DNA of 45,783 nt from Lachnospiraceae bacterium (GCA_014804445.1 JAAUZU010000007.1:11392-57174); one strand, 5' to 3'; counted from the stretch's first letter, positions 8,858-18,041 are shown. Program-made: numbers and translations. The notes: generated by a model from the sequence alone, not told the origin.

Positions 8858-11440
8858 TCACCCCAGCGAATAACACACATAAACTGCTTCTTCTATGTTT
8901 TCAAGCATGGCGGCATGTAACAGCCACACGCCCACATCCTTTGCAGTCCCGTCCTGTATCACACAGGCGCGCAGCAGATAATCGCCGGTCGGGGACAGCA
9001 TGTCAAGGGTAAACAGATACGTAACGCCGTCAATCTCCTCAAACCAGAGCTGCAGAAGGTAACAGTCTACCCAGCAAAAAACGCCTTCTGCCGCCCGGCT
9101 ATACGCATCATAGCTGTTCAAAATATCCCACATGTCAAATTCCACAAACGCCCCGTCACGATAGCCATACATGCCATACTCGACCATAAAAGACTGGTGG
9201 TAGGAGGAAGGCCAATAATATCCTGTGCGGATAACCTCCCACTCCCCGTCATTGTCCGCATCGATTACCTTGTAGGAGTCAATATCCCAGAAAACAAAGA
9301 TGTCTTTATTTTTGACGCTGCGGCGCAGCGCTGCAGTTATGGCGGCATTTTCACCGATTCCCGCAAAATTCTTCCGCTCCACGCTGTCCGAAAGCACCTC
9401 TATGTACACGCTTTCCACATAGTCCGAAAGCGCCGCTTCCTGCCCGCCGTAAAGGCAGAGTGCCTGATAGTTCTCCACATCCGGCGTCAGGGAAAGATAA
9501 TAATGCTCCCACTCTCCCCTGTCATTTAGCGGCAGAATATGCACGCCGCGCAGCTTTTTCGTTCCAAAATCATAGTGCGTGATAATACAGTAAACCTGCC
9601 CCTCAAACAACACGATTCCACTGTAATCGCCCCTGTAATGATCTACCAGTTCTGTATACTGAAATACTTTTTCCTTTACGCCAAACAATTCTAAAGTGCA
9701 GACGCCAAGCGTGCCGCCGCAGTCCCGATCCGCCAGAAAATGTTCCACCCCATCAGGAGAAGTAAAGCGGTACGCCCAGCCGTACAGACTTGCCAGCCAC
9801 TTGTCCTCTATTCCCATAGACTGCAGAAACTCCTCTCTGTCCCCCGTCATGTCAATTTCGTAAGGCTCCAGAAACTGCGAAAAATTTGCTCTCCCTGCAA
9901 GCACCCCGCCATAGCACTCTCTGATAAAGGAAAGAAAACTATCCGAAAAAGGCTGTTCTTCCCACACAGGCGTTACCCCGACCTCCCCGCAGGCTGCCTC
10001 CAGCTCGGGGCTCAGGCTCTCCCAAGGAGAACCCTGATACGTTTCAGCCAGAGTCACAACCGGACAGAAGCCATAAATATCCTGATACGAAGAGCTCTCA
10101 CGTATACTTTCATATCCGCCTGCTTCCACCGTGTCCCCATAGACAAGCTGGCATGTCAAAAGTAATGTCTTTTGCTCTCCTTCTATCAGATATGCTGACA
10201 GCAGAGGATACGTTTCCCCGTAAGGCAATGCAATTTCGAAGGTCACCGTTTTCCCTGCAAATTCTACAAACCACAACTGTGCTGCCGTTTCTTTGCCGTG
10301 CAGCGCCACCGGCTCCGCCTTACAGACGCCGTCCTCCCAAAAAAGCATTTGGATTTCCTCGTTTTCCTCTCTGAAAAACAGTTCTAAATCGCCGTCGTTG
10401 TCATAATCCGCAGAGACGACAACAAGGCGGGGGTAAATTCGCTTTCCCAATGCCTCTTCTATCTGCTGCTCTTCCTCTTCGGTCAGCGCCGCGGACTCTT
10501 CGTCCCCCCATATGGTAAGGTCTCTCCAGACAATGCCGTCCCACCCGTACAGCTTATCGGCAAAACATGCCATATTTTCTTCTACATATTCCTTTACGGC
10601 AGGCAGCAGGCTGCTTCGCCTGTTCAGATAATAAAAGCCGGGAACTGCTCTTGTGGTTTCCCTGCGGATATATTTCGCTTCACCATCAAAGACGCCGAAT
10701 ATTTCGCTGCGAAGTCTTTCCTCCCAATCTCCACGCAATACAAGCCGCCTCACATAAAGCCCTCCCGCCGGCAGCTTCTCCAGTAGATAATAAGCTTTTT
10801 GTCCGCCTTCTTCCCATGTAAAAATAACGGACATCTTTTCCTTTGACCCCATCTCACTGTACGCCCCTATCGGGGCAACACCTGCCAGATACCCTGTATC
10901 TGTTTCCCTCAGAAAAATCCACAATCTATCGTACGAAGAATCCGCAGCATGCCCCGCATACTGTATCAGCAGCGTATTGCTGTCATCCTCATCTGACGGA
11001 ATCTGATAAACCCTTATAATATCCTGCAAAATATCCAGCCCCAGATAAAATGTACCGCGCTCTTGTGCTTCCTCAATCAGACTTTCGTATTCGGGGCACA
11101 ACTTAAGCAGTTCCTCCACATCCAGCATCAGCGCCTCGTCGCGGTATGCCTCCATTGCCTCCGACTGCGCTCCCCTGCTGACATATTCCTGTAACTCGGC
11201 AAGCAGACCTTCCGCAATCCCCGTCTCTTCCCCCGATAAATAAGCTTCCCCGACCGGCGCGCAAAGCACCGGCTCTTCCGCCGCCCGCTGTAGCGCCTCC
11301 ATTCCGCTCGGATAAAGATACTTTCCCTTTTCACCTGTAAATCGATTCTGCCTGTTGCTCTCTACTACTCCCGTAAAAACAAGCAGCGCCGCTGTAAAAG
11401 CCACTATTCCCGCCTGTAATATGCGCCTTTTTATCCCCAT
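8858..11440 (-). CDS. DNDG paralog D, secreted protein of unknown function
   Basis: 860 residues, start ATG 11440 after GGAGGAG, 16 nt downstream of paralog E. Hydrophobic export segment at 10-25; helical region at 40-130 (YLYPSG, IAEGLLAELQEYVSRG, AYRDEALMLDVEELLKLCPEY); module 1 at 343-437 with SADYDNDGDLELFFRE, QLWFVEFAGKTVTFEI and LLSAYLIEG; middle region at 520-660 with FLEPYEID and EWEHYYLSLTP; module 2 at 725-845 with DADNDGEWEV, YGMYGYRDGAFVEF, QLWFEEIDGVTYLFT and LLRACVIQDG. The module pairs align with one another, indicating an internal duplication. The N-terminal NRQNRFTGE block is shared with E, also at DNA level. Last gene of the F / Fic / E / D string. Confidence 0.85.
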   Translation of the reverse strand: MGIKRRILQAGIVAFTAALLVFTGVVESNRQNRFTGEKGKYLYPSGMEALQRAAEEPVLCAPVGEAYLSGEETGIAEGLLAELQEYVSRGAQSEAMEAYRDEALMLDVEELLKLCPEYESLIEEAQERGTFYLGLDILQDIIRVYQIPSDEDDSNTLLIQYAGHAADSSYDRLWIFLRETDTGYLAGVAPIGAYSEMGSKEKMSVIFTWEEGGQKAYYLLEKLPAGGLYVRRLVLRGDWEERLRSEIFGVFDGEAKYIRRETTRAVPGFYYLNRRSSLLPAVKEYVEENMACFADKLYGWDGIVWRDLTIWGDEESAALTEEEEQQIEEALGKRIYPRLVVVSADYDNDGDLELFFREENEEIQMLFWEDGVCKAEPVALHGKETAAQLWFVEFAGKTVTFEIALPYGETYPLLSAYLIEGEQKTLLLTCQLVYGDTVEAGGYESIRESSSYQDIYGFCPVVTLAETYQGSPWESLSPELEAACGEVGVTPVWEEQPFSDSFLSFIRECYGGVLAGRANFSQFLEPYEIDMTGDREEFLQSMGIEDKWLASLYGWAYRFTSPDGVEHFLADRDCGGTLGVCTLELFGVKEKVFQYTELVDHYRGDYSGIVLFEGQVYCIITHYDFGTKKLRGVHILPLNDRGEWEHYYLSLTPDVENYQALCLYGGQEAALSDYVESVYIEVLSDSVERKNFAGIGENAAITAALRRSVKNKDIFVFWDIDSYKVIDADNDGEWEVIRTGYYWPSSYHQSFMVEYGMYGYRDGAFVEFDMWDILNSYDAYSRAAEGVFCWVDCYLLQLWFEEIDGVTYLFTLDMLSPTGDYLLRACVIQDGTAKDVGVWLLHAAMLENIEEAVYVCYSLG

Positions 11441-11456
11441 CGTCTCTCCTCCGATA

Positions 11457-12824
11457 CTAATAACGGTAATTGCAATAAGAAGCCTCTTCTATCTGCTCAA
11501 AGAGGGCTGCGTTTAACAGCCATACACCCGCCTCCTCTGCGCTGCCGTCTCTGATGATACGGGCATGTAACAGATAACTGATACCGGGAGACAGCAGTTC
11601 CACCGTAAACAAGTACGTAACGCCGTCAACCTCCTCAAACCACAACTGCAGCAGAAGTCCATCTATGATGTTAGGAAATTCTTTCTCTTTATTCTCAATC
11701 AGGTACTCATAATTATAAACCAAGTCATCTATTGACAACTCTACATAATTTTCATTTCGATAATCGTATATCCCATACTCTAAAGTTATCGTGCGGTAAT
11801 AATTGCTGGTATAATCATACGAAGCCCCAAAATACTCCTGTTCCCCGTCGTTATCCACATCTGCCATGCAAAAAGAACTATCCTGAGCTGCCTTTTTCTC
11901 CGCTTTTCCCGTGTAAATCCTTCTTTCCTCACATGCCGCAACCACTTCTTTATATATCTCCTCCACATAAGAAGAAAGCGCCTCACATGTCGTTTCGGCA
12001 CAGAGAGCCGTTATCTCGTAATCCTCCGCCTTTGGCGCATAAGAAAAATAATAATGCTCCCAATCACCCGCATCGTTTTGTGCTATCACATGAAGCCCCA
12101 AAAATCGAGATGTCTGAAAATCGTGATTTTGTACAATCCAGAAAACCTGCCCCTCAAACTGTAACGGCAGCACACTGTCTCTCAGGTAATAGTCCACAAG
12201 AGATTCTTTTCGGTACAGCCCCTCTCCCTCGTCCCTATACCATTCCAACGTAACCACACCAAGACTTCCACCCAAATACTCACTCACCAAAAAATTCTCA
12301 TTTCCATCACCATCCACGTAATGATATACCTCGTCACAAGACTCTACATACCGAAAGTATTCTTCTCCGGCAAGCTGTAAAAATCTCTCCCTTCCCTTTT
12401 CACCATCAATCCAATAAGGCTCCAGATACGAAGGCATTCCTCCCATTTGCAGGCAAAGCACCGCGCACTGCCTGATAAATGCCAGAACGGATTCTGAAAA
12501 TGGCGCCGTTTCCCGCGCATACACTATCCCCACCTCTTCGCTGGCTCTTTGTATCTGCGGTTTTAAACTTTCATAAAACATTTCCTGTTCTTCTCTGGAG
12601 AGAACCGCCAAAGACATCGGCAGAACCGGCTCGTCCTCCACCGGTTCTTCCTCCACCAGTTCTTCCTCTGCCGGTTCTTTCTCCGTTTCGGTTGGATAAA
12701 AACGCTTTTCCCTTTCACCTGTAAATCGATTCTGCCTGTTGCTCTCCCATACGCCAAAGGCATACAGCAGCAAACCCGCAAAAAGAACCACTGTAGTCTG
12801 TACAAACCGTTTTTTCATTTGCAT
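11457..12824 (-). CDS. DNDG paralog E, short form with only the C-terminal module
   Basis: 455 residues, about half the length of its relatives. After a hydrophobic export segment and the NRQNRFTGE block shared with D, the helical region and module 1 are missing. An acidic Pro/Glu-rich linker of repeated EEPVE-like units (about residues 48-68) takes their place and leads into the C-terminal half: FSESVLAFIRQC, YLEPYWID, FLVSEYLGGSLGVVTLEW, DWEHYYFS, then a single module with ADVDNDGEQEY, LWFEEVDGVTYLFT and LLHARIIRDG. The reading frame is intact and the start (GGGAGAGAG upstream) is good, so it looks like a functional short form made by internal deletion. It sits 19 nt after the Fic gene and 16 nt before D. 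Confidence 0.85.
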   Translation of the reverse strand: MQMKKRFVQTTVVLFAGLLLYAFGVWESNRQNRFTGEREKRFYPTETEKEPAEEELVEEEPVEDEPVLPMSLAVLSREEQEMFYESLKPQIQRASEEVGIVYARETAPFSESVLAFIRQCAVLCLQMGGMPSYLEPYWIDGEKGRERFLQLAGEEYFRYVESCDEVYHYVDGDGNENFLVSEYLGGSLGVVTLEWYRDEGEGLYRKESLVDYYLRDSVLPLQFEGQVFWIVQNHDFQTSRFLGLHVIAQNDAGDWEHYYFSYAPKAEDYEITALCAETTCEALSSYVEEIYKEVVAACEERRIYTGKAEKKAAQDSSFCMADVDNDGEQEYFGASYDYTSNYYRTITLEYGIYDYRNENYVELSIDDLVYNYEYLIENKEKEFPNIIDGLLLQLWFEEVDGVTYLFTVELLSPGISYLLHARIIRDGSAEEAGVWLLNAALFEQIEEASYCNYRY

Positions 12825-12843
12825 GGTACTCTCTCCCGTACTG

Positions 12844-13992
12844 CTATTTCACAAAAAGATACTTCCCCTTCCCATTTTCCCTTACGGGCGTAAGGATTGA
12901 CGCATCTAATAATTTCTTTGTCAGCGCTGATGCCGGAGAAGCCGTTATTCCCAGCGCCTTCATAATATCCGTTCTTCCAAATACCACTCTGTTTCCAAAT
13001 GTAAGATATAATTTCTCAATATTTCTGACAGTGCGTACCGAAAAAGAAGCCCTTTCCATTTCTTCTCCAAAAAGTTTTCTGACATCAACGTCCTGTTTTC
13101 GCTCTCCAATGTCCTGTTTCAAGACCTCAATGTCCTGTTTTGAGTTTTCAATGTCCTGTTTTAATGAATTCGAAAGCAGTCCGTTGATATGCATCGTCCT
13201 GTTATGCAGTTCGTTTTTCTCGTCCAACAATACATTCCTAAGAAATAACTCAAGATACTCTGTGGTCTCATGCACACCGTTTTTTAAGTCATTGTAATTT
13301 GCCCGCACAAGTGCATTTCTGAAATACCATGCATTTTCGGCAAAGCTGTCGTTTTCCACATCAAATCCGAGCGTCCTCACATATTTAATGAAAAACACGG
13401 CTGTTGTCCTTGTATTTCCTTCCGAAAACACATGAATCTGCCATAACCTTGCTATAAAAACAGCCAAATGGTGAATAGTCTCTTTTATGGACAATCCCTT
13501 ATAGCTAAACTCCTGTTCCTGCGAGAAATCATATGCGAGCGTCGCCCGAAGCTCTGACGCACTGCCATACACCACTGTGGCGCCATTCAATACCCACTCT
13601 TTTTTTGTGATATTATAATCACGGATTTTACCGGCATGATTATAAATGCCCCAAAACAATTTTCTGTGAATCGACAAATATTGATTTGGCGTAAAGGAAA
13701 ATGCCTGCTCCGATAACAGTTCGGCAATTCTGACAGAAACCTTATCCGCCTCCTCTGTTCTATCCTCATGATCCTTTGCGGGGTTTTCTTCATAATACGT
13801 ATCGAGAAGCTTCTTCGCCTCTGCAATGGTGATTTCTCCCTCAATATTTTGAACGGCAGTTTGCAGCAGATATGCAGAAGGCTTCAGACCATCGACCGCC
13901 TGCAGGCCAACCGCCGTATGCCACGCATATCCCTTTGTTCGTTTATCCGGCTCCTTCTGCCGGATATATTCTTTAAAAATATCCTCATTCAT
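12844..13992 (-). CDS. Fic-domain protein, predicted AMP-transferase
   Basis: 382 residues. The Fic core at about 105-250 holds the catalytic motif HVFSEGNTRT (His187, Arg195), a variant of HPFxxGNGR; the GNTRT form is known among Fic proteins. Fic enzymes usually transfer AMP from ATP to a Tyr, Ser or Thr of a target. The N-terminal region has VQNIEG at 47-52, close to the (S/T)xxxE(G/N) self-inhibition motif but with Val in place of Ser/Thr, so inhibition may be weakened. Residues 278-305 are four KQDIxxx heptads, probably a coiled coil, followed by a C-terminal winged-helix-like region. The ATG at 13992 overlaps the stop of paralog F by 8 nt, with GGAG upstream, suggesting coupled translation. 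Confidence 0.85.
   Translation of the reverse strand: MNEDIFKEYIRQKEPDKRTKGYAWHTAVGLQAVDGLKPSAYLLQTAVQNIEGEITIAEAKKLLDTYYEENPAKDHEDRTEEADKVSVRIAELLSEQAFSFTPNQYLSIHRKLFWGIYNHAGKIRDYNITKKEWVLNGATVVYGSASELRATLAYDFSQEQEFSYKGLSIKETIHHLAVFIARLWQIHVFSEGNTRTTAVFFIKYVRTLGFDVENDSFAENAWYFRNALVRANYNDLKNGVHETTEYLELFLRNVLLDEKNELHNRTMHINGLLSNSLKQDIENSKQDIEVLKQDIGERKQDVDVRKLFGEEMERASFSVRTVRNIEKLYLTFGNRVVFGRTDIMKALGITASPASALTKKLLDASILTPVRENGKGKYLFVK
13078..13161 (-). repeat. Four 21-nt tandem repeats inside the Fic gene
   Basis: Each 21-nt unit encodes a KQD(I/V)xxx heptad (KQDIENS, KQDIEVL, KQDIGER, KQDVDVR; residues 278-305). The DNA units are similar enough, around a shared TGTCCTGTTT core on the plus strand, to permit slippage. 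Copy-number changes would lengthen or shorten the coiled coil in frame. Confidence 0.75.
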
Positions 13993-16585
13993 ATCGGCTT
14001 ATCTCCTCCGTAAGCTTCATCTGCAGCATCCAGACGCCCACGTCCTTTATCTCTCCATCCTTTATCAGACGGACGCGCAGCAGGCAGTTCTGCGAATTTG
14101 GCAATCCCTCCACTGTAAAAAGATAAGTTGCGCCGTCAAACTCCTCAAACCATAGCTGCCACAAAAAACTACGTTGCGGCGCCAAATCCTCTACGATTCC
14201 GTCAAATAGAATTTCTCCGAATTTCCCGCCTCTGTAACCGTACATGGAACACACCAGAAAAAAGCCCTGATGGTAACTGGAAGGGTAATAATAATATGTC
14301 CTATAATACTCCGCCGTCCCGTCGTTGTCCACGTCTGCCGCAATGTACGGGCTGACGTCCTCACTGTCCGCGTAATAATCAAAACGTTCGCCCAGATTTT
14401 TAAGCAGCCGTGCTGCATCCTGCGTTATCTCTTCTCCATTGCCCCGTCCTTCATAAATCCGATACTCTGCACATGCCGAAAGTACCTCGCTGCACACTTC
14501 TTCCACATAAGCAGGAACCGCATCCGGCAAATCCTTGCTGTATAAAAGCTTTGCGCTGCTTTCCCCTGCGTCCGCGGACAGGGACAGATAATAATACTCC
14601 CACTCACCCGCTTCTCCCAACGCCACAATATTCATTCCCGCAAGCATTTTCGTACCAAAATCATAATCTGTGCTGACACAGTACAGCTTGCCTTCATAAG
14701 CTATCATGCGGCTGTCATCGCCCCTGAAATACATACAGAGCGTATCCTGATACGCCATGCCTGCTCCCTCGTCCCTGTACCATTCTAAGGATACTTCTCC
14801 AAATGTTCCGCCACAATCCTCGCTCACCAGATAATTTACGGTTCCGTCCAAAGCCACCCAGCAGTATGCCCAATCGCAAAGCCATTCTGCATAGGAGCCG
14901 TCCTCGTTCGTCCACATATCATCCAATGGCAGATACCAGTTTCCATATTGCAGAAAGTCTTCCGTATCCTTTTTTGTCTCAATCGTATATGGTTCCAGAC
15001 AGCTTTCCTCCTCTCCCGCAAGAATCCGGGTATATTCCTGCCTGACAAGGGATAGCAGTCCCTCCGGAAGCGGCGTCTCTCCCTGCGTATATGCCACCGA
15101 AAACGCTCCTTTGCTTTCTTCCGCCTGCTCTGCCAGATTCTCCGTCCACCACGTCCTGGCCGCTTCTTCCGCTTCCTCCAGCCCTTCAAAGAGCGGCAGC
15201 TCCTTCCGCACGCCAAAGTCATTTCGCCCGTAAGAGCTTCGCTGGGTTTCGATTAAAACCTCCTCCAGATAGACAAGCTGGCAGGTTACAATCGGAATCC
15301 TGCTGTCCCCCTCTATCAGGTACGCAGACAAAACAGGGTAATCTTCTCCATAAAGCTCTGTGATTTCAAAGGTCACGGTTTTGCCCGAAAATTCCACAAA
15401 CCACATCTGATTGACAGGACAGGCGCTCCTGCCGTACAGGTTGACATATTCTGCCCTGTACCCGCCGCCCTGTTCCACAAGCAGTTTATTTCTGCCATTA
15501 TTGTCCCGCCAAAACAGTTCTGTGCTGCCGTCGTTGTCATAGTCTGCGCCTGCTACAAAACAGCGCATGTACCAATTCAAGAGATTTTCTTCATCATAGC
15601 TGCTGAAATCCTTCACCTGCGACTGCGCAATCTTTTTCTGTTCCTCCTTTGCAAGCTGCGGCATCTCCTCATCGCCCCAGATCATTTGCTCATTCTGCAG
15701 CTTATAGGCAAAGAGAGCGACATTCTCTTCCATATAGTCCTTCACACAATAGGTCAGGACATTCCTGTTATCCGCATACAGATAACGCGCCGCCACCGCC
15801 GCCCTGTCCTGTATAATCAGCCTGTATTCATAAGCAAACTTCCCGTCGTCCCGCATCCTGAACCGCTCTAAAATAAGTCCCGGAAGCACACTTCTGTTCC
15901 CGTCCGGATCCGAAGGCTTGTCTGCAAGCAGGTAATAGGTATTTTCCCCTCCCGAAAAAATCACCATCTGCCTTGCGTCTCTTGCGCCGTAAATGCCATA
16001 ACCGACTCCCGTATCAATATTGGTGAGGCATATATGATATCCCTCCTCTGTCCGGTGCAGAAGAAACATACGGATACTATCCTCATACCAAAACAGCAGT
16101 TCCTTTCCCTCTTTCTCATCCAAATCCAGCGCATATATCTGATAAATATTGTCCATATCCGTAAAATAATCCACAAAAGAAGGATTGTTTTCCGCCGCCC
16201 ACTCTTCCATAAGCCGCACAAATTCCGGACAGATTGCCAGAAGCTCCGCGCTGTCTATAAGCAGTTCTTCCTCACGATAAGCGGCAAGCGCCCCGTCAAA
16301 ATCACGCTGCGAAACATACTCCTGCAAATCCGCAAGAATATCCTCGTCCAGCCCCATTTCGTAGTCCCTTTTCACGTAACATTCCTGCACCGGCATAATC
16401 CCTACAGGCTGCGCTGACGCATACGCCTGCATCTCCGAAAAAGAACTATATAAACGCTTTTCCTTTGTTCCTCCTATATGCGCCTGCCCGCTTTCTGCTG
16501 TCACCACAGCCGAACACAACAGTGCAGCCACAGCCGCGGCAAAGATAGCTGCTATCCTTTGTTTTTTCATATGTTTATACCCCAT
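13985..16585 (-). CDS. DNDG paralog F, secreted protein of unknown function
   Basis: About 866 residues from ATG 16585 (GGAG five nt upstream); a longer in-frame ORF reaches 16630 but adds no recognisable sequence. The signal peptide ends in a typical VVTA|E cleavage site. Landmarks: LYSSFSEMQAYA, MGLDEDILADLQEYV, AYREEELLIDSAELLAICPEF; module 1 with GADYDNDGSTELFWRD, MWFVEFSGKTVTFEI and LSAYLIEG; middle region with CLEPYTIE and EWEYYYLSLS; module 2 with ADVDNDGTAEYYRTYYYY, SMYGYRGGKF, LWFEEFDGATYLFT and LLRVRLIKDG. It is the first gene of the F / Fic / E / D string and its stop overlaps the Fic start. It is the most diverged N-terminus of the set (LYSSF instead of LYPSE). Confidence 0.85.
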   Translation of the reverse strand: MGYKHMKKQRIAAIFAAAVAALLCSAVVTAESGQAHIGGTKEKRLYSSFSEMQAYASAQPVGIMPVQECYVKRDYEMGLDEDILADLQEYVSQRDFDGALAAYREEELLIDSAELLAICPEFVRLMEEWAAENNPSFVDYFTDMDNIYQIYALDLDEKEGKELLFWYEDSIRMFLLHRTEEGYHICLTNIDTGVGYGIYGARDARQMVIFSGGENTYYLLADKPSDPDGNRSVLPGLILERFRMRDDGKFAYEYRLIIQDRAAVAARYLYADNRNVLTYCVKDYMEENVALFAYKLQNEQMIWGDEEMPQLAKEEQKKIAQSQVKDFSSYDEENLLNWYMRCFVAGADYDNDGSTELFWRDNNGRNKLLVEQGGGYRAEYVNLYGRSACPVNQMWFVEFSGKTVTFEITELYGEDYPVLSAYLIEGDSRIPIVTCQLVYLEEVLIETQRSSYGRNDFGVRKELPLFEGLEEAEEAARTWWTENLAEQAEESKGAFSVAYTQGETPLPEGLLSLVRQEYTRILAGEEESCLEPYTIETKKDTEDFLQYGNWYLPLDDMWTNEDGSYAEWLCDWAYCWVALDGTVNYLVSEDCGGTFGEVSLEWYRDEGAGMAYQDTLCMYFRGDDSRMIAYEGKLYCVSTDYDFGTKMLAGMNIVALGEAGEWEYYYLSLSADAGESSAKLLYSKDLPDAVPAYVEEVCSEVLSACAEYRIYEGRGNGEEITQDAARLLKNLGERFDYYADSEDVSPYIAADVDNDGTAEYYRTYYYYPSSYHQGFFLVCSMYGYRGGKFGEILFDGIVEDLAPQRSFLWQLWFEEFDGATYLFTVEGLPNSQNCLLRVRLIKDGEIKDVGVWMLQMKLTEEISRYE

Positions 16586-16670
16586 GTCCGCTCCGACGGA
16601 TTGAAAACATTTTTCAGGCAATCTGAGCAATTGACCGATAAGTCGAAAGTTAACAATCTAAATTTCAACC

Positions 16671-16698
16671 ACAATACTCAAATTTATCATTTTGTCAA
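16671..16698 (-). promoter_or_regulatory. Candidate promoter of the F / Fic / E / D string
   Basis: On the minus strand TTGACA (16698-16693) is followed after 16 nt by TATTGT (16676-16671), about 86 nt upstream of the chosen start of paralog F. The -35 overlaps the last codons of the upstream gene. Confidence 0.5.
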
Positions 16699-17321
16699 AC
16701 TTCTGTTTCTTTCTGTTTGTCTATTTGATTACATTTAACATTATCCAAGATATTGAAATATGCTCTCTTATCCATTCCTGAATTATAAAACCCCCATTCT
16801 CTAGCTTGTGTAAAGTGGGCTAAAGATGCCTCTGCATAATACTCTCGAGCCATTTCATAAATGATTTGTTTATAATTTGGGGGTGCAAATTCTTCTAAGT
16901 ATTTATCTATTGCTAATTCATAAAAAACTAGCGAATCCCCTTCTTGCATATTGTTGGAGAAATTTTTATATTTATTTTCAGTTTCTTCAAATATTTCTTC
17001 AATATGGCATATTATTTCATGAAAATATCCCTTCCCTAGCCCTTGATTAAGTGCTTGAGCAACCTGTAAAACTTCTGAACACTTCTTAGTTTCATTAACA
17101 AGAAACCATACTCTACCACATTGATTATTTTGGAATCCCTCATTTTCGTGTGTTTTAGCATAGTGCTCTATTTTTTTTATAATATCCTTCTTTGTTCTTT
17201 TTGATCTTAAATTTTCCGAAGTAACCCTACATATTTCAAAACATATTATATCTTTACTACTTAATAACCTATTTATGTTATGTTCTTTTTCAATAGCTTC
17301 ATATGGTATTAATTTTGCCAC
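16695..17321 (-). CDS. AT-rich hypothetical protein
   Basis: 208 residues, no family recognised, no signal peptide or membrane segment. It is rich in Lys, Glu and Asn and has a markedly lower GC content, by eye, than its neighbours, suggesting recent acquisition. Segments such as KKDIIKKIEHYAKTHENEGF and YEMAREYYAEASLAHFTQAR look helical. The start is GTG 17321 with AAGGAG eight nt upstream. It ends just upstream of the DNDG paralog F promoter region, so it marks the right border of the paralog array. Confidence 0.65.
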   Translation of the reverse strand: MAKLIPYEAIEKEHNINRLLSSKDIICFEICRVTSENLRSKRTKKDIIKKIEHYAKTHENEGFQNNQCGRVWFLVNETKKCSEVLQVAQALNQGLGKGYFHEIICHIEEIFEETENKYKNFSNNMQEGDSLVFYELAIDKYLEEFAPPNYKQIIYEMAREYYAEASLAHFTQAREWGFYNSGMDKRAYFNILDNVKCNQIDKQKETEV

Positions 17322-17468
17322 TATAAGCTCCTTTTCCTTTTCTTAGAATCCCTAAATTTTCACTTAACCTATCAAATCTCTTATGATGGATAACCTGATA
17401 AATTTCCGATTTGTCAACGTAATCATAATCTGTTTTTATTAAGTACATCATTTCAAAAAGGTAGAAAA

Positions 17469-18041
17469 TCAATTATCTACGCACTCCATACTAACGTGCT
17501 GTCCGTAGTTTTCTTCTCCCAGCATATAGCGGTATATTTCGGAATACGCTTGACACGTCTCCTTATCCGACGGCATTTTGGCAAGCGGAATCGCAAAAAT
17601 ATCAAAGTCCACGTCATATACTCTGCTGCATATTTTCATGAGCACTGCGCCGTTTCTCTTATAAAACCCGTTGCGCCGCACACGAAGTACATATTCTGCC
17701 TTGTTTTCTGCGGCTTCCGGCTTCTCTGTCTCCAAAAGAATCGCTTCCCTGTCGCTGTAACATTCCTTCATTTTCTGCAAAAACAGGCTTCCCATACCAT
17801 TGTTTCTGTATGCAGCGAGCACCGCATAATAATCCAGCAGAAGCACGTCCCGCCCCGGCACCTGCGCAAATAGAGCGTACGCAGCAAGCTTCTCCCCGTA
17901 AAACAGCCCCAGTCCCTCATATGCGCCTTCCTGCAAAAGCTTCTCGACCATCGCAGCAGGCTTTAATTCTGCCACGGGAAAATGCTCCTTAGCCACTTCT
18001 GTATAAACGGAGAGCACCTGCTCCGCCGTCAGCTTTTTCAT
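17469..18041 (-). CDS. GNAT-family N-acetyltransferase
   Basis: About 190 residues from ATG 18041, which has AAGGGA eight nt upstream; in-frame ATGs up to 18101 would add 20 residues. The acetyl-CoA-binding loop reads AYRNNGMGSLFLQKM (R/QxxGxG type), preceded by the beta strand LLLDYYAVL. Family knowledge: transfers an acetyl group from acetyl-CoA to an amine; the substrate cannot be told. It lies 91 nt downstream of the rqcH stop on the same strand and may be read through from rqcH. Confidence 0.75.
   Translation of the reverse strand: MKKLTAEQVLSVYTEVAKEHFPVAELKPAAMVEKLLQEGAYEGLGLFYGEKLAAYALFAQVPGRDVLLLDYYAVLAAYRNNGMGSLFLQKMKECYSDREAILLETEKPEAAENKAEYVLRVRRNGFYKRNGAVLMKICSRVYDVDFDIFAIPLAKMPSDKETCQAYSEIYRYMLGEENYGQHVSMECVDN

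Noticed and set aside
616..16630. Dockerin/cellulosome reading of the DxDNDGxxE loops
   Set aside because: Dockerins have two ~22-residue loops close together in a small domain and occur with glycoside hydrolases; here the two loops are ~380 residues apart, each in its own larger module, with no hydrolase domain.
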